Positions 1 to 9,680 of a stretch of DNA of 64,000 bases are shown one piece after another. How positions within the stretch are numbered: position 1 is the first letter of the stretch; each line of letters opens with the position of its first letter. Location: positions 62,001 to 126,000 of the forward strand of contig NZ_VJYD01000007.1 in the NCBI RefSeq assembly GCF_007341385.1, given 5' to 3'. The translations under genes were made by a program, and so were the position numbers. Origin of the DNA: Flavobacterium daemonense. Lineage in GTDB: Bacteria > Bacteroidota > Bacteroidia > Flavobacteriales > Flavobacteriaceae. The notes below the pieces were generated by a model, which did not search any database, had not been told where the DNA came from, and worked only from the letters and a program-made list of their open reading frames with translations.

Positions 1-171
1 CTTTATATTATCAAGAAATGTAAATTCAACTTCCTTGTTAAAAAAATACAATAAAAAATTAATGTATAAATATTTTAAAAAATACCAATAGGCATAGTCT
101 TTGGTTAAAACATTTACTTTATAATTATGAAGTACATTTTTTAAATAATTAATTTTCTTATTTAATATCAT
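1..171 (-). CDS. 5' part of a further gene, cut by the window edge
   Basis: An ATG at 171 opens a frame of 57 codons that stays open to base 1, overlapping the preceding gene by 14 bases, like many junctions here. The visible protein starts MILNKKINYLKNVLHNYK and is rich in Lys, Asn, Tyr and Phe, as are its neighbours. No family can be named from this part. The other minus-strand frames I read here stop quickly, which supports this one. Confidence 0.6.
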   Translation of the reverse strand, partial: MILNKKINYLKNVLHNYKVNVLTKDYAYWYFLKYLYINFLLYFFNKEVEFTFLDNIK

Positions 172-1174
172 TAATATTTTCATTTAACACAATTAGGTCT
201 TTAGATTCATTTTCACAAAAAACGAAACTTTTATAATAAATTTTATAATACTCGATTACATTTTTAGCCATTTCATTTTTTTGTAGATCAGAAAATGCAA
301 GGGCTTTGTCTATTACAGATTCAATATCTTTTTCATCCCTAAAAACTAAACAATTGATACCATCTTCTAACGATGGATTAAGCCAGTTTTGATAATTTAG
401 TATAGGAATTACCCCAACAGACATCGCTTCTAATACATTATGGCACATAGGCATTGTCATTCCGGGCGCACAAAAAATAAAATCGGCAGAGGATAAATAA
501 TGTCTCCATTTTTCTGTTGGAATAGCACCAGATTGCCATTTCATTACTATAAACTTATCTTTAAAGCAACCTGAATATAAATCCTGAACTAATTCAGTTC
601 CCGAAATAGAAAGCCCTTTTTTATGCTTTAGGATTTCAGTATAAATTTCCCACCTATTCAATAAACCAAAATTATCTGGAATAACTCTTGTATTATAAAT
701 CTTCTCTTCAAAATTACCACTTAAGATTATCCCAATATTTTTAGGCAAGATCTCAGGTTGAGGCAACAGATAATTTGCGGGATGCATGATGTAAGGCAAA
801 GCATTTTCCTGATACTCATTTGTTGAATATACTTTCCTGTAATTGTAATTTACTTTAAAATCGGCCTTTTTATTATGACTGAAAATTTTTGCTTTGTTTA
901 ATCGCGAAAAAGGTTTTTCGAAATAAATATAGTCAAGATCTTTAAACCATTTTGCCAAAAACATCATTCGCAAAACAGAAAATTTTACAACAATTGGGTT
1001 GTCATAAACAGCCCTAATTCTGAAAAAAAGATTTAAATAGGTACGAACTTTAGTCTGATGTTTCAGATCGAGATATATTACTGGTTTATCATCAGCATAA
1101 AATCTAACGTAAGAATAATTTAACCTAAATTCTTTAAGTTTTTTTTGAATCTTTTTTTTCAGTACAAAAATCAT
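158..1174 (-). CDS. Glycosyltransferase-like protein (GT-B, divergent)
   Basis: A 338-residue protein whose N-terminal half is basic and not recognised. The C-terminal half has FIFCAPGMTMPMCHNVLEAMSVGVIPIL (about 230-257), resembling the GT-B donor loop with the conserved Glu, and NPSLEDGINCLVF. It is probably a glycosyltransferase of this locus; family membership is uncertain. Its last 14 bases overlap the partial gene that starts at 171. Confidence 0.65.
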   Translation of the reverse strand: MIFVLKKKIQKKLKEFRLNYSYVRFYADDKPVIYLDLKHQTKVRTYLNLFFRIRAVYDNPIVVKFSVLRMMFLAKWFKDLDYIYFEKPFSRLNKAKIFSHNKKADFKVNYNYRKVYSTNEYQENALPYIMHPANYLLPQPEILPKNIGIILSGNFEEKIYNTRVIPDNFGLLNRWEIYTEILKHKKGLSISGTELVQDLYSGCFKDKFIVMKWQSGAIPTEKWRHYLSSADFIFCAPGMTMPMCHNVLEAMSVGVIPILNYQNWLNPSLEDGINCLVFRDEKDIESVIDKALAFSDLQKNEMAKNVIEYYKIYYKSFVFCENESKDLIVLNENINDIK

Positions 1175-2169
1175 TATTCCCTAGGTTTATTAAACAACAA
1201 ACTCCACCAGCCAATTGTTCGTCCCAATGCTTCATCAAAAGCTGCTTTTTTATCTTTTTCTGTAACTGCGTTAGTGAAACGAATTAAAGTCAGCAAAAAA
1301 TTAATTGCATTCCATTTAAAGTGATCTTTAAAAACAGGATTTGGATTTTTTACGCGCCAGACAAACCAGCCGTTTCGTATCACCATTTTTCCATATTTAT
1401 AAAAATTCGGCCTTCCCGAGGGCGCATGAAAATGAGAAAGTTTTGCTTTTGTGTTAATTACATTTTTCCCAAACTGAAGCGCCCGCAAACTAAAATCGGC
1501 ATCCTCATACAAACCATAACCTTCAAAAAATTTAGAAAAACTGATTTTTTCTAAAACGTTTTTTCTAAAAGCCATAGACATCCCTATCAACAAATCGACT
1601 TCATAGGTTTTTCCCGTCAAAGGAAACCCCGAAGTACGACCATGAGAATAACTAGGCATTTTACCGGAACCCAAATTAGATCCTAGACCCAAATAATTTC
1701 TTGTTACGTTTCGTATTCCTTCTTTATAAAAATAACCTTCAAACAAGTAATATCTTTTTTTATTGTACAATACATTCGGACTTTGAAGTTTCCAATTATA
1801 TTCATTTATCGCGATTCCGCCTACACCAACAACATCATTTTGAGTCATAAATGTTTTAATAATCTCTTCAAAATAATTAGGTTCTAAAACCGTGTCGTCA
1901 TCTAAAAAACAAACAATTTCAGAAGTTGGATCTATCTGTGCTACTCCAAAATTGCGCTGTTTTGTCAAACCCCGATTTTCTTTTGAAACCAAAAAATATT
2001 TTAAATTTTGAAACGGATTTTGTTCTAAAAGACTTTTCGTTTTATCATCTGCAGATCCGTCAATAATTAAAATCTCATTTGGATATAAAGTTTGCTTTTG
2101 AACGGATTCCAACAGAGTCAAAATCGATTCAGGACGCATATAAGTACAAATAACTAGAGAAAAAATCAT
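1174..2169 (-). CDS. Glycosyltransferase, GT2
   Basis: A 331-residue GT2 enzyme. FSLVICTYMRPESILTLLES, IIDGSADDKT, NRGLTKQRNFGV and CFLDDDTVLEPNYF are the core, with EDADFSLRALQFG as the base motif near 225. The upstream GT2 core (2175) has the same order of motifs. Overlaps the next gene by one base. Confidence 0.88.
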   Translation of the reverse strand: MIFSLVICTYMRPESILTLLESVQKQTLYPNEILIIDGSADDKTKSLLEQNPFQNLKYFLVSKENRGLTKQRNFGVAQIDPTSEIVCFLDDDTVLEPNYFEEIIKTFMTQNDVVGVGGIAINEYNWKLQSPNVLYNKKRYYLFEGYFYKEGIRNVTRNYLGLGSNLGSGKMPSYSHGRTSGFPLTGKTYEVDLLIGMSMAFRKNVLEKISFSKFFEGYGLYEDADFSLRALQFGKNVINTKAKLSHFHAPSGRPNFYKYGKMVIRNGWFVWRVKNPNPVFKDHFKWNAINFLLTLIRFTNAVTEKDKKAAFDEALGRTIGWWSLLFNKPRE

Positions 2170-2174
2170 GTTTC

Positions 2175-3710
2175 TTATTTATATCTTATGCCTAAATTAT
2201 TCAATTTCTTGGCATAAAAGACTGATTTTTTAAATTGCAGATTTCTATACGGAATTTTCAAAAAGCGATACAGAATTCCGATTTTAGATCCTTTAAAAAG
2301 ATACAATGCAAAATATTTGTATTTATATTCTTTTAGTTGATTCTCTGAAAACTGTTTTACAATTCCGTACATAATTGTAGGACTTGGAACAGGCCTAATA
2401 TGTTTTACAGGCGTATCCAATTCCCATGGTTGTTTTTTTCTTTTTTTTCCTAAAATTTTCGCTTGATTTCCCCAAAATCTATAACCGCCTGCCGATGGCT
2501 TTAAATGCAGATTTACAGAAAACGGGTTTGAAACAATTACAACTCCAATTTTTGCTAGAGATAATCCAAAATCACTATCCTCGCCATAACCTCCATCAAA
2601 ATTAACATCGTTTCCAACTAATTTATGAACATACGCAGCTTCTACACAAGTATTCGCATTATTGAATGTTTGAGAAACACCAACTTTCCATCTTTGTTCA
2701 TCTATTTTTTTGAGTTTCAAATCTAAATCATCAAGACTTTGGTTTTGGTTATCAGCTTTAACATCCAGACCATCAGAAGCACCTGCCTTATACGTTTGAA
2801 GTATTTTAATATGATTTTCAATAAAATTTGGCTGAATTCGAATATCATCATCACCAAAAGCAATGTATTCACCTGTGCACAACTCAATTGCTTCATTTCG
2901 AGCCCGACAACTTCCTTTGGTTTGTTGCCATTTTACGATCAACTCAAATGGATATTCTTTTTGAGTGTACAATAATTCATTTCTAGAATCTTCTGGCGTC
3001 GCATCGACAACAACAACTTGCGAAACTTTATACGTTTGGTTTGCTAAATCATCTAGAAGCTGCAAGGTAAATTCCTGGCGCATCATTGTAGGAATGATAT
3101 AACTAACCGATGGTTTGCCTTCTATTTCTTGCAGTGGTCGCGGTTTTATGCCTTCTTTTTGAATGTCTTTTTTAAAATTTTTCTTAGCGTAAAAGAAAGC
3201 ATTTAATTCATTCCATTTCCAAAAACCTTTTCGATAAAGCATGAAAACTGCGTGATCGATCTTAAAGTTTTTTCTAAAAAATGCATATCTGTCTTTTGCT
3301 GTAATATTAATTTCCTCTTTAATATTAGAATTGAAAAGTCCTTTCACATACAGTGGAACAGCTCCCCAATTTCGCAGAGAATTGTATCCAAAATGTAAAG
3401 CTTGCATTTGGTAATTTTCATAGTCGTTGTCAAAACCACCTAAAGTTTCCCAAACTGATTTTCTAATTGCAAATGCATTCGAATTTATTCGCCAACTCAC
3501 GCATTGGTCAAGATTATCAAAATCGTTTACAAATATGGATGTTGGAGCCTGATATATAATTTCGGGAAAAGCATTTTTATACCCTTGCTCAAAAGAGCTA
3601 TGCCAGATATCTCCAGGTCCAAAAGACAAAAGCTCCAATTTTTCAAAATCGGGTGCTCCGCTGTAAAGAATTACTTCTCCAGTACTAGTTTTAAATTCAT
3701 TAAATTTCAT
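2175..3710 (-). CDS. GT2 glycosyltransferase with an extra N-terminal half-domain
   Basis: A 511-residue protein. Residues about 200-330 are a normal GT2 core: PSVSYIIPTMMRQEFTLQL, VVVDATPEDS and IAFGDDDIRIQ (metal-binding Asp cluster). Residues 1-150 resemble the C-terminal, acceptor-side part of another GT2 (AIRKSVWETLGGFDNDYENY), with no catalytic core of their own. This could be the remnant of a tandem double-GT2 protein that lost its first half, or a fixed architecture. The start is ATG at 3710, and no longer frame is available upstream because the previous gene ends 4 bases away. Confidence 0.82.
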   Translation of the reverse strand: MKFNEFKTSTGEVILYSGAPDFEKLELLSFGPGDIWHSSFEQGYKNAFPEIIYQAPTSIFVNDFDNLDQCVSWRINSNAFAIRKSVWETLGGFDNDYENYQMQALHFGYNSLRNWGAVPLYVKGLFNSNIKEEINITAKDRYAFFRKNFKIDHAVFMLYRKGFWKWNELNAFFYAKKNFKKDIQKEGIKPRPLQEIEGKPSVSYIIPTMMRQEFTLQLLDDLANQTYKVSQVVVVDATPEDSRNELLYTQKEYPFELIVKWQQTKGSCRARNEAIELCTGEYIAFGDDDIRIQPNFIENHIKILQTYKAGASDGLDVKADNQNQSLDDLDLKLKKIDEQRWKVGVSQTFNNANTCVEAAYVHKLVGNDVNFDGGYGEDSDFGLSLAKIGVVIVSNPFSVNLHLKPSAGGYRFWGNQAKILGKKRKKQPWELDTPVKHIRPVPSPTIMYGIVKQFSENQLKEYKYKYFALYLFKGSKIGILYRFLKIPYRNLQFKKSVFYAKKLNNLGIRYK

Positions 3711-3714
3711 TAGA

Positions 3715-4866
3715 CTATTCTGGATTTATTATTTTTTTGTAAAACTCTATATTTTGTTTAGCTAAACCCTGTATATCAAAATATTTCTCTACTTTTTTCC
3801 TTGCAGATTTCCCTAACATCTCGCATACATTTTCACTTTCTAAAATTTCATTTATTCTTTTGGCATACAATTCATGATCTTTAGGATTTACCAAAAAACC
3901 ATTTTCTGAATCATCAATCACTTCATTTGCCCAACCTATATTAGAAGCTACAATTGGTTTTTCCATGGCCATTGCTTCAAGCCATGAAACCGGAAAAGCC
4001 TCGGCAAAAGATGGAAACACGCATACCGTCGACTGCTCTATTTTTTGTTTTATTGCTTCGTACGGAATACTGCCAGAATATTCAACATTTTTTATTGCCT
4101 GTTCAGAAAAAAGATTTTGCATCATTTGCCATGTAGATGAATTTCCTGAGATAATATCTGGAACATCTTTGCCTATTAAAACAAGTTTAGTAGTTGGGTT
4201 CTTTTCTATTACTTTATTAAAAATAAGAGGTAATTCTAAAAGTCCTTTTTTACGAATTAAACTTCCAAAATACAATATGCTTTTCTCACTTGCTTCAATA
4301 TTGTTGTTTGGCTGAAACAAATTGCTGTCAATAGGATTTGGAATAATTTCAAACTTCTTATTTAAACCAAAAACAAAATTTGTTTTATCTGCTGTAAACT
4401 GACTTACTGATAGTAATGCATCTGCTTTTTCCAAAGCTCTTTTTTCGTGAAATTTATTTTTCCATTTCACAGGGCGGTTATCTAAATGACAAAAATAAGC
4501 ATCAGAACCATGTAATCGAATAATTACTGGACATTTAGCCGGAGCAATAAATGACGTAATTCCTGTCCAGTCTGGCGCTTCAACCAAATCAATTTCTCTA
4601 TTTGAATAAAGCTTATTTATAATTCTTTCAATCTTTTTTTTGGTAAACCACCATGATAATCCTTTAATTTTAATGTTTTTTATTTGCTGAATAAGAATCC
4701 CATTATCATCAAAAAAATTATCCTCTTTTTGCCCATAAACTAAGACACGAACTGAAATTCCTTGAGCCAAAAGTCCAATTGATAAGTTTTTGATACTGGT
4801 ACCAATACCGCCAGAGCTCCCAGTTTTGGGATGTGGATATTCAGGTGTCAAAAAAGCTATTTTCAT
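3715..4866 (-). CDS. Glycosyltransferase, GT4
   Basis: A 383-residue GT4 enzyme. IAFLTPEYPHPKTGSSGGIG has the acceptor-side Gly-rich loop, ILYFGSLIRKKGLLELP is the linker and PSFAEAFPVSWLEAMAMEKP (about 276-295) the E-x7-E donor motif. Donor and acceptor unknown. Confidence 0.88.
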   Translation of the reverse strand: MKIAFLTPEYPHPKTGSSGGIGTSIKNLSIGLLAQGISVRVLVYGQKEDNFFDDNGILIQQIKNIKIKGLSWWFTKKKIERIINKLYSNREIDLVEAPDWTGITSFIAPAKCPVIIRLHGSDAYFCHLDNRPVKWKNKFHEKRALEKADALLSVSQFTADKTNFVFGLNKKFEIIPNPIDSNLFQPNNNIEASEKSILYFGSLIRKKGLLELPLIFNKVIEKNPTTKLVLIGKDVPDIISGNSSTWQMMQNLFSEQAIKNVEYSGSIPYEAIKQKIEQSTVCVFPSFAEAFPVSWLEAMAMEKPIVASNIGWANEVIDDSENGFLVNPKDHELYAKRINEILESENVCEMLGKSARKKVEKYFDIQGLAKQNIEFYKKIINPE

Positions 4867-4868
4867 CT

Positions 4869-5750
4869 TTACTTAGTAAAAAAATCTTTTAAAATTCGGG
4901 CTGTAAACAATTCTGCTCCTGTACTTGTCATGTGTCCGCAAGACGAAAAATATTTATTCTCAACAACCACATTTTCATAATTATGAATTTCAGGATATGC
5001 TTTGTGGACCTTTTCAAAATAATTCATCCCCACAACATTTTCGCACATTGGCGTCATGACCGCGATGAAGTTTATATTGTTAGCCTTACATATATTTTTA
5101 ATTTCTTCGTAATATTTATTATGCGGCAATGGATTTAAATTGACAATATCATTTTTCATATTGCCATTTTTATGTTTCTTTAAGGGATAAAATCCTAAAT
5201 TATCGAGGGCGTTTGATTTTTTATGAATTGCAGTAAAAAACATTTCTCTAAAACCAATTTTAGTATCAAATTTCACGTATCTGTAAAAGGGAATATAATA
5301 GAGTTCATTAAAATTTTCTTCAGAAGCAAAATGTTTTTTTACGATCTCTGAATTATGGATATAAGGTAAAAACAAAGCAGAAATTCCTTCAGATTGCTGC
5401 TCACTTGCAAGGTTTAAATCGGCTTCAAGAATTAAATTTTTGATTTTATATTTTCTCTCAACCATTAATTTCAGCATTAAAGAAGCTTCAAATAAATGTC
5501 CGCCACTGATTCCGTAATTGAATGTTTTTAAGCCTTTATCTTCAAACATTTGCGACACAAAATGATTATTTGCACGAGAAGATCCCAAAATTACAACATC
5601 ATATTGCTGTGATTTTGAATTAAAAACGGTTTCAATTTTTCCTCTGTTTTTAGAATGAAGAAAAACTGTTGTGTAAAAACCATCGAGAATTATTAGTATT
5701 AGGAGAAATACAAGAAAAATTTTGCCTATATAAATTAAAAAACGTTTCAT
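4869..5750 (-). CDS. SGNH-like periplasmic partner of MBOAT (AlgJ/DltD-like)
   Basis: A 293-residue protein with an N-terminal membrane anchor (about 6-25) and the bulk in the periplasm. VVILGSSRANNHF (about 52-64) is a GDS-type block with the candidate nucleophile Ser57 or Ser58, and the C-terminal SSCGHMTSTGAELFT (His273) matches the terminal S/D-x-x-H-type motif seen in SGNH/AlgX-DltD relatives. One-base overlap with the MBOAT gene supports a two-component acyltransferase. Confidence 0.75.
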   Translation of the reverse strand: MKRFLIYIGKIFLVFLLILIILDGFYTTVFLHSKNRGKIETVFNSKSQQYDVVILGSSRANNHFVSQMFEDKGLKTFNYGISGGHLFEASLMLKLMVERKYKIKNLILEADLNLASEQQSEGISALFLPYIHNSEIVKKHFASEENFNELYYIPFYRYVKFDTKIGFREMFFTAIHKKSNALDNLGFYPLKKHKNGNMKNDIVNLNPLPHNKYYEEIKNICKANNINFIAVMTPMCENVVGMNYFEKVHKAYPEIHNYENVVVENKYFSSCGHMTSTGAELFTARILKDFFTK

Positions 5751-7183
5751 TAAAATTGAAAATAAATAAATTCTTTATAATCTGAAAAAGTACCAAATGC
5801 CAAAATTGCTGCTATAGCCAGAGCTATTTTTAACACATTTCTTTTTCCTGAAAGTGGTTCAGTTTTAGTACGATTATTCCATTCAACTAAAACAAATAAA
5901 CTAATAAGTACAAGCAATTCATAGCTGTAACGTTCATTATCCAAATACTGAAAGCTAAAATCTTTATTGGTAATAATTCTTTTTAAATACAAAACAGCAT
6001 CTGTGATTGTTCTGGCTCTAAAAAACACCCATGCAATGCACGTCAACAAAAAGGTATATAAAATACTAAATACAACCTTAACAGAATCAAAATTAAAGTT
6101 CAGTTTAATGGCATCCATATTGTTTCGGTTGCTGTTTGATAAAAGCAACGGCAGAAAATAAACTGCATTAATGAATCCCCAAACAATATATGTCCAATTG
6201 GCTCCATGCCAAAATCCGCTGACAACAAATATGATGAACGTATTTCTGATTTTCATCCAAATTCCGCCTTTGCTTCCTCCCAACGGAATATACAAATAAT
6301 CACGAAACCATGATGAAAGAGAAATATGCCAACGACGCCAGAATTCGGCAATATCTCGTGAAAAATAAGGATAATTGAAGTTTCTCAATAAATCTAAACC
6401 AAACAATTTTGAAACTCCTAAAGCAATATCTGAGTAACCTGAAAAATCACCATAAATCTGGAAAGCAAAATAAACTGCGCCGAGAATTAATGAAAACGAA
6501 TTCATTGCTGAATAATGATCAAAAATGGCATTGGCATAAATTGCACAGGTATCAGCAATTACTACTTTTTTTACTAATCCCCAAATGATCTGGCAAACAC
6601 CTTCTTTGGCTTTTTCAAAATCGAATTCTCTCTTTACTTTAACTTCTGGCAGTAAATGAGTCGCTCTTTCGATTGGCCCAGCAACTAAAAGCGGAAAATA
6701 ACTCACAAATAACGAATAATCTATAAAGTTGTATTCGGCTTTGATTCTTTTAAAATAAATATCAATTACGTATGATAGTCCATGAAAAGTATAGAATGAA
6801 ATTCCGACCGGAAGAATAACATTTAGCAAAATTGGGCTCGCTTTGAATCCCGCAGAAGACAATAATTCTGCAAATGAAACAGCGAAAAAATTATAATATT
6901 TAAAAATTCCTAGAAACCCAAGATTAACAATTATACTCAGCCAAAACCAAAATTTTCGGCTTTTTTCAGATTTTCCCTTTTCAATCTGAATCCCAGTGTA
7001 ATAATCTAAGAAAGTAGAGAAAACCAAAAGAAATAAAAATCGCCAATCCCAGCAGGAATAAAAATAATAGCTGGCAACAATTAATAAAGCATTTTGGCTG
7101 CTTTTCGTTTTATTGAAAACAAACCAATACAGAAAAAAAACGATTGGCAAAAAAATAGCAAATGCTAATGAATTAAAAAACAT
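5750..7183 (-). CDS. MBOAT-family membrane O-acyltransferase (AlgI/DltB-like)
   Basis: A 477-residue membrane protein with about 11-12 helices. YPYFSRDIAEFWRRWHISLS with His286, and GFWHGANWTYIVWG with His326 (the invariant MBOAT His), are intact. In alginate and D-alanyl teichoic acid systems MBOAT proteins pass an acyl group across the membrane to a periplasmic SGNH-type partner. That partner is encoded next, with a one-base overlap. It probably acetylates the ABC-exported glycan; acyl-donor and target are inference. Confidence 0.9.
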   Translation of the reverse strand: MFFNSLAFAIFLPIVFFLYWFVFNKTKSSQNALLIVASYYFYSCWDWRFLFLLVFSTFLDYYTGIQIEKGKSEKSRKFWFWLSIIVNLGFLGIFKYYNFFAVSFAELLSSAGFKASPILLNVILPVGISFYTFHGLSYVIDIYFKRIKAEYNFIDYSLFVSYFPLLVAGPIERATHLLPEVKVKREFDFEKAKEGVCQIIWGLVKKVVIADTCAIYANAIFDHYSAMNSFSLILGAVYFAFQIYGDFSGYSDIALGVSKLFGLDLLRNFNYPYFSRDIAEFWRRWHISLSSWFRDYLYIPLGGSKGGIWMKIRNTFIIFVVSGFWHGANWTYIVWGFINAVYFLPLLLSNSNRNNMDAIKLNFNFDSVKVVFSILYTFLLTCIAWVFFRARTITDAVLYLKRIITNKDFSFQYLDNERYSYELLVLISLFVLVEWNNRTKTEPLSGKRNVLKIALAIAAILAFGTFSDYKEFIYFQF

Positions 7184-7211
7184 TTATGTATTTATAAAAT
7201 TGTAAACTTAT

Positions 7212-8288
7212 CTATTTGTCAAGCAGTGCAAAATGGTCATTTACCATTTTCGGCAAAGAAAAGGAATTGGCAATTAATTCTCTCGTATTTATTGATATCT
7301 TTTTATTTCCCAAATAAAGATCTTCAAGAAGTGAGGAAAGCGCTTTTGTGTTTTTAGCTTCAAAAATATAACCATTTTGATTATTTGTAATTACTTCTGG
7401 ATTGCCTCCAACATTTGTCGTAACAACGGGAACATTTGCAGCAAGGCTTTCTAGAATAGACAAACTAAAACATTCCATATGTGTTGGCTGCAGCATATAA
7501 TCATATTGTAAAAAAATTTCGTTTAAATTTGATTTGCTTCCTATGAAAACAAAACACTTCTTAAGGGAATACTTGGCAATTTTTTCTTCCAAATGTACTT
7601 TATAAGGTCCGTCTCCGTAAATATCAATTTTTATTTCTTCTTTAATTTTATTTGGAAGAAGTGAAACAGCTTCAATCAAATCCTGAATTCCCTTTGATTC
7701 TCTAAGATGTGACGCAACCAAAAAAGTCGGTTTAGAAACATTTCTTTCCGTTCGAATTAAAATTTTATCGATAACTACTCCATTATAAATGGTTCTAGTT
7801 TTAGATTTCAAATGCGAACCAAAATCTTTTAAAATTTCATTTACTGTATAATCAGAAACACCAATGAAAAGATTTATATATTTTGAAAAAAGCAGTCCTT
7901 TTAATTTTTTATTGATTTTTTTCTTCAATGAATATCCATTTAAAGGTCGCGGATTATGATCGATCGCAATAATTTCTACATCTGAAAATTGCTTTGCTTT
8001 TTTAAAAAATGGCGTGCATAATTCAACAAAATGAGTAATTATAAAAGAATAATATGTTTTTTTCTCTTCAAGAAATTTCAAAAAACAGTTTTCTGCAGTT
8101 AGCCCATCTGAACTGTAAATTGTTAATTCTGAATATTTCCCATGATTTGAATTGTTGGGAAAAAACCAATCGATTTCAATTTCATTTTCTTTGCATTTTT
8201 TGTCAAAATCCCAAAAAAAATAATCCATCCCGCCAACACGTTCTGGAAGTAATTCATAGTTGCAGATTATGGCTATTTTTTTAATCAT
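7212..8288 (-). CDS. Glycosyltransferase, GT4
   Basis: A 358-residue GT4 enzyme. IAIICNYELLPERVGGMDYFF at the N-terminus includes the Gly-Gly acceptor loop, TFLVASHLRESKGIQDLIEA is the linker and HMECFSLSILESLAANVP (about 272-289) the donor motif. The next gene is MBOAT, 28 bases away. Confidence 0.88.
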   Translation of the reverse strand: MIKKIAIICNYELLPERVGGMDYFFWDFDKKCKENEIEIDWFFPNNSNHGKYSELTIYSSDGLTAENCFLKFLEEKKTYYSFIITHFVELCTPFFKKAKQFSDVEIIAIDHNPRPLNGYSLKKKINKKLKGLLFSKYINLFIGVSDYTVNEILKDFGSHLKSKTRTIYNGVVIDKILIRTERNVSKPTFLVASHLRESKGIQDLIEAVSLLPNKIKEEIKIDIYGDGPYKVHLEEKIAKYSLKKCFVFIGSKSNLNEIFLQYDYMLQPTHMECFSLSILESLAANVPVVTTNVGGNPEVITNNQNGYIFEAKNTKALSSLLEDLYLGNKKISINTRELIANSFSLPKMVNDHFALLDK

Positions 8289-9675
8289 TGAATGATGCTA
8301 ATGTTGACGCAATTCTTTTGCTTGTGTTTTTTAATTCACCACCTATTTGGAGTTTAAGAAAATTCGCTCTTTGCAATTTTTTGTCATCTTTGCTATTCAG
8401 AATTCTATTTATAGCAATAAGATATTCCTCTTCATTTTTAGCAATCTCTGTTGAATCCGAATCTACTAGAATAGATAAGTGTCTATAATCCAAAAACTTC
8501 TGATCGTCAAACCAACCATTTTCCTTATTTCCGAAAACTGGGTTAATTACGGGCTTATCAAAAATAAAAGCATCCAAAGTTATTGTAGACAATACATTAA
8601 TGCACAAATCACAATATTGAAGCAATGATTTTAAATCATTCAGATCTATAACTGATGGAACTCTTTGTGTCCAAGCTTCTTGATGGTTTGTGCGGGCAAT
8701 TGTCCAGTCAGGATAATTCCAGATAATGAATGGATATTTTACTGCTAATTTTTCAAATCGGCTTGGTTCTTCAGCCGGAGAAGTTCTTACGATCAAGTTC
8801 ACTTCTTTTGAAAGTTTTTTATCTCTAATAAAATTTGCTAATATTTCTAAATAAATTGGGTCATTTTTACTGCTTGAATCGTTACAAGTAAAAAGAATCG
8901 TTTTTTTACTTGAATCTATTTTAAATTTTTCATCAAAATAGTTTTTTTCCCATCCATATTTATTTATCGAATATGGTTCAAATTGAGGCGTTCCAACTAC
9001 CGCAATTTGGTTTTCTAGTATTGATTTATAAAAAGATAATAATTCCTGTTTCATTAAGTTGCTCCAAACAAAATAGAAATCAAAACTCCCAGCCATTCGA
9101 CCTTTCGAAGCCAGGTTATCCCAACTAAAAATAAAAGCAGATGTTTTTATTTTCAAGCTTTTTGCGGCATAAATAAGTGGAGCTATAAAAGGTGGACGTT
9201 GATGCGTAAAAAATAATGACGAAATATGATACTCTTTTAAAAGCCCAATATATTCCTTAGTTATTATATTAGATTTAAATGTTTGTTGTTGAAGAAAATC
9301 ATATAATAGAACCAATCTTTCTGAATGGATCAAATGCGAGAACTTATGAAGAAATCTCGTCGCAAATCCTCTCGGATTATTAGCTTTAGATCTTGTACTG
9401 TTTAAATTATCTTGTATTCCAAAATTATTTTTAATGTTCACTTGCAAATGCGTGACTTCCTTTGCTTTTCTAAAAAACCACGTGTAAAAAGTCTCTTGAA
9501 AAACAGACAATTCAATAATTTCGCAATTTAAATTGAATTCCTCATAAACCGCTTTTGGCAAACATGAAAAGATAATCACCTTATCAAAATTAGCTTGAGA
9601 TTCTTTAATAAAATCACTAAGAATAAAATTGCGAAATCCAACTCCGTCTGTTATAACAACTCCTAAATTTTTCAT
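8281..9675 (-). CDS. Probable GT-B surface-glycan transferase, unrecognised family
   Basis: A 464-residue protein counted from the ATG at 9675; TTG one codon upstream is not needed. The layout resembles GT-B/CDP-glycerol transferase-like proteins. AFIFSWDNLASKGRM (about 182-196) and VVGTPQFEPY (about 227) mark the interdomain region, and CDLCINVLSTITLDAFIFDKP (about 355-375) is the donor-side loop. The family is known to me only as surface carbohydrate biosynthesis proteins. Its position near neuABC makes it a candidate for sialic acid transfer, but that is a guess. It overlaps the next gene by 8 bases. Confidence 0.68.
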   Translation of the reverse strand: MKNLGVVITDGVGFRNFILSDFIKESQANFDKVIIFSCLPKAVYEEFNLNCEIIELSVFQETFYTWFFRKAKEVTHLQVNIKNNFGIQDNLNSTRSKANNPRGFATRFLHKFSHLIHSERLVLLYDFLQQQTFKSNIITKEYIGLLKEYHISSLFFTHQRPPFIAPLIYAAKSLKIKTSAFIFSWDNLASKGRMAGSFDFYFVWSNLMKQELLSFYKSILENQIAVVGTPQFEPYSINKYGWEKNYFDEKFKIDSSKKTILFTCNDSSSKNDPIYLEILANFIRDKKLSKEVNLIVRTSPAEEPSRFEKLAVKYPFIIWNYPDWTIARTNHQEAWTQRVPSVIDLNDLKSLLQYCDLCINVLSTITLDAFIFDKPVINPVFGNKENGWFDDQKFLDYRHLSILVDSDSTEIAKNEEEYLIAINRILNSKDDKKLQRANFLKLQIGGELKNTSKRIASTLASFND

Positions 9676-9680
9676 CAATT

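Noticed and set aside
1321..1554. Plus-strand open frames across the window (for example 1321-1554, 3965-4315, 36548-36880, 42324-42755)
   Set aside because: All lie opposite well-supported minus-strand genes, lack recognisable motifs and have low-complexity compositions expected of antisense frames in AT-rich DNA.
8281..9678. TTG start at 9678
   Set aside because: An ATG follows one codon later at 9675. The TTG starts at 16988 and 62586 were rejected for the same reason in favour of ATGs at 16970 and 62580.
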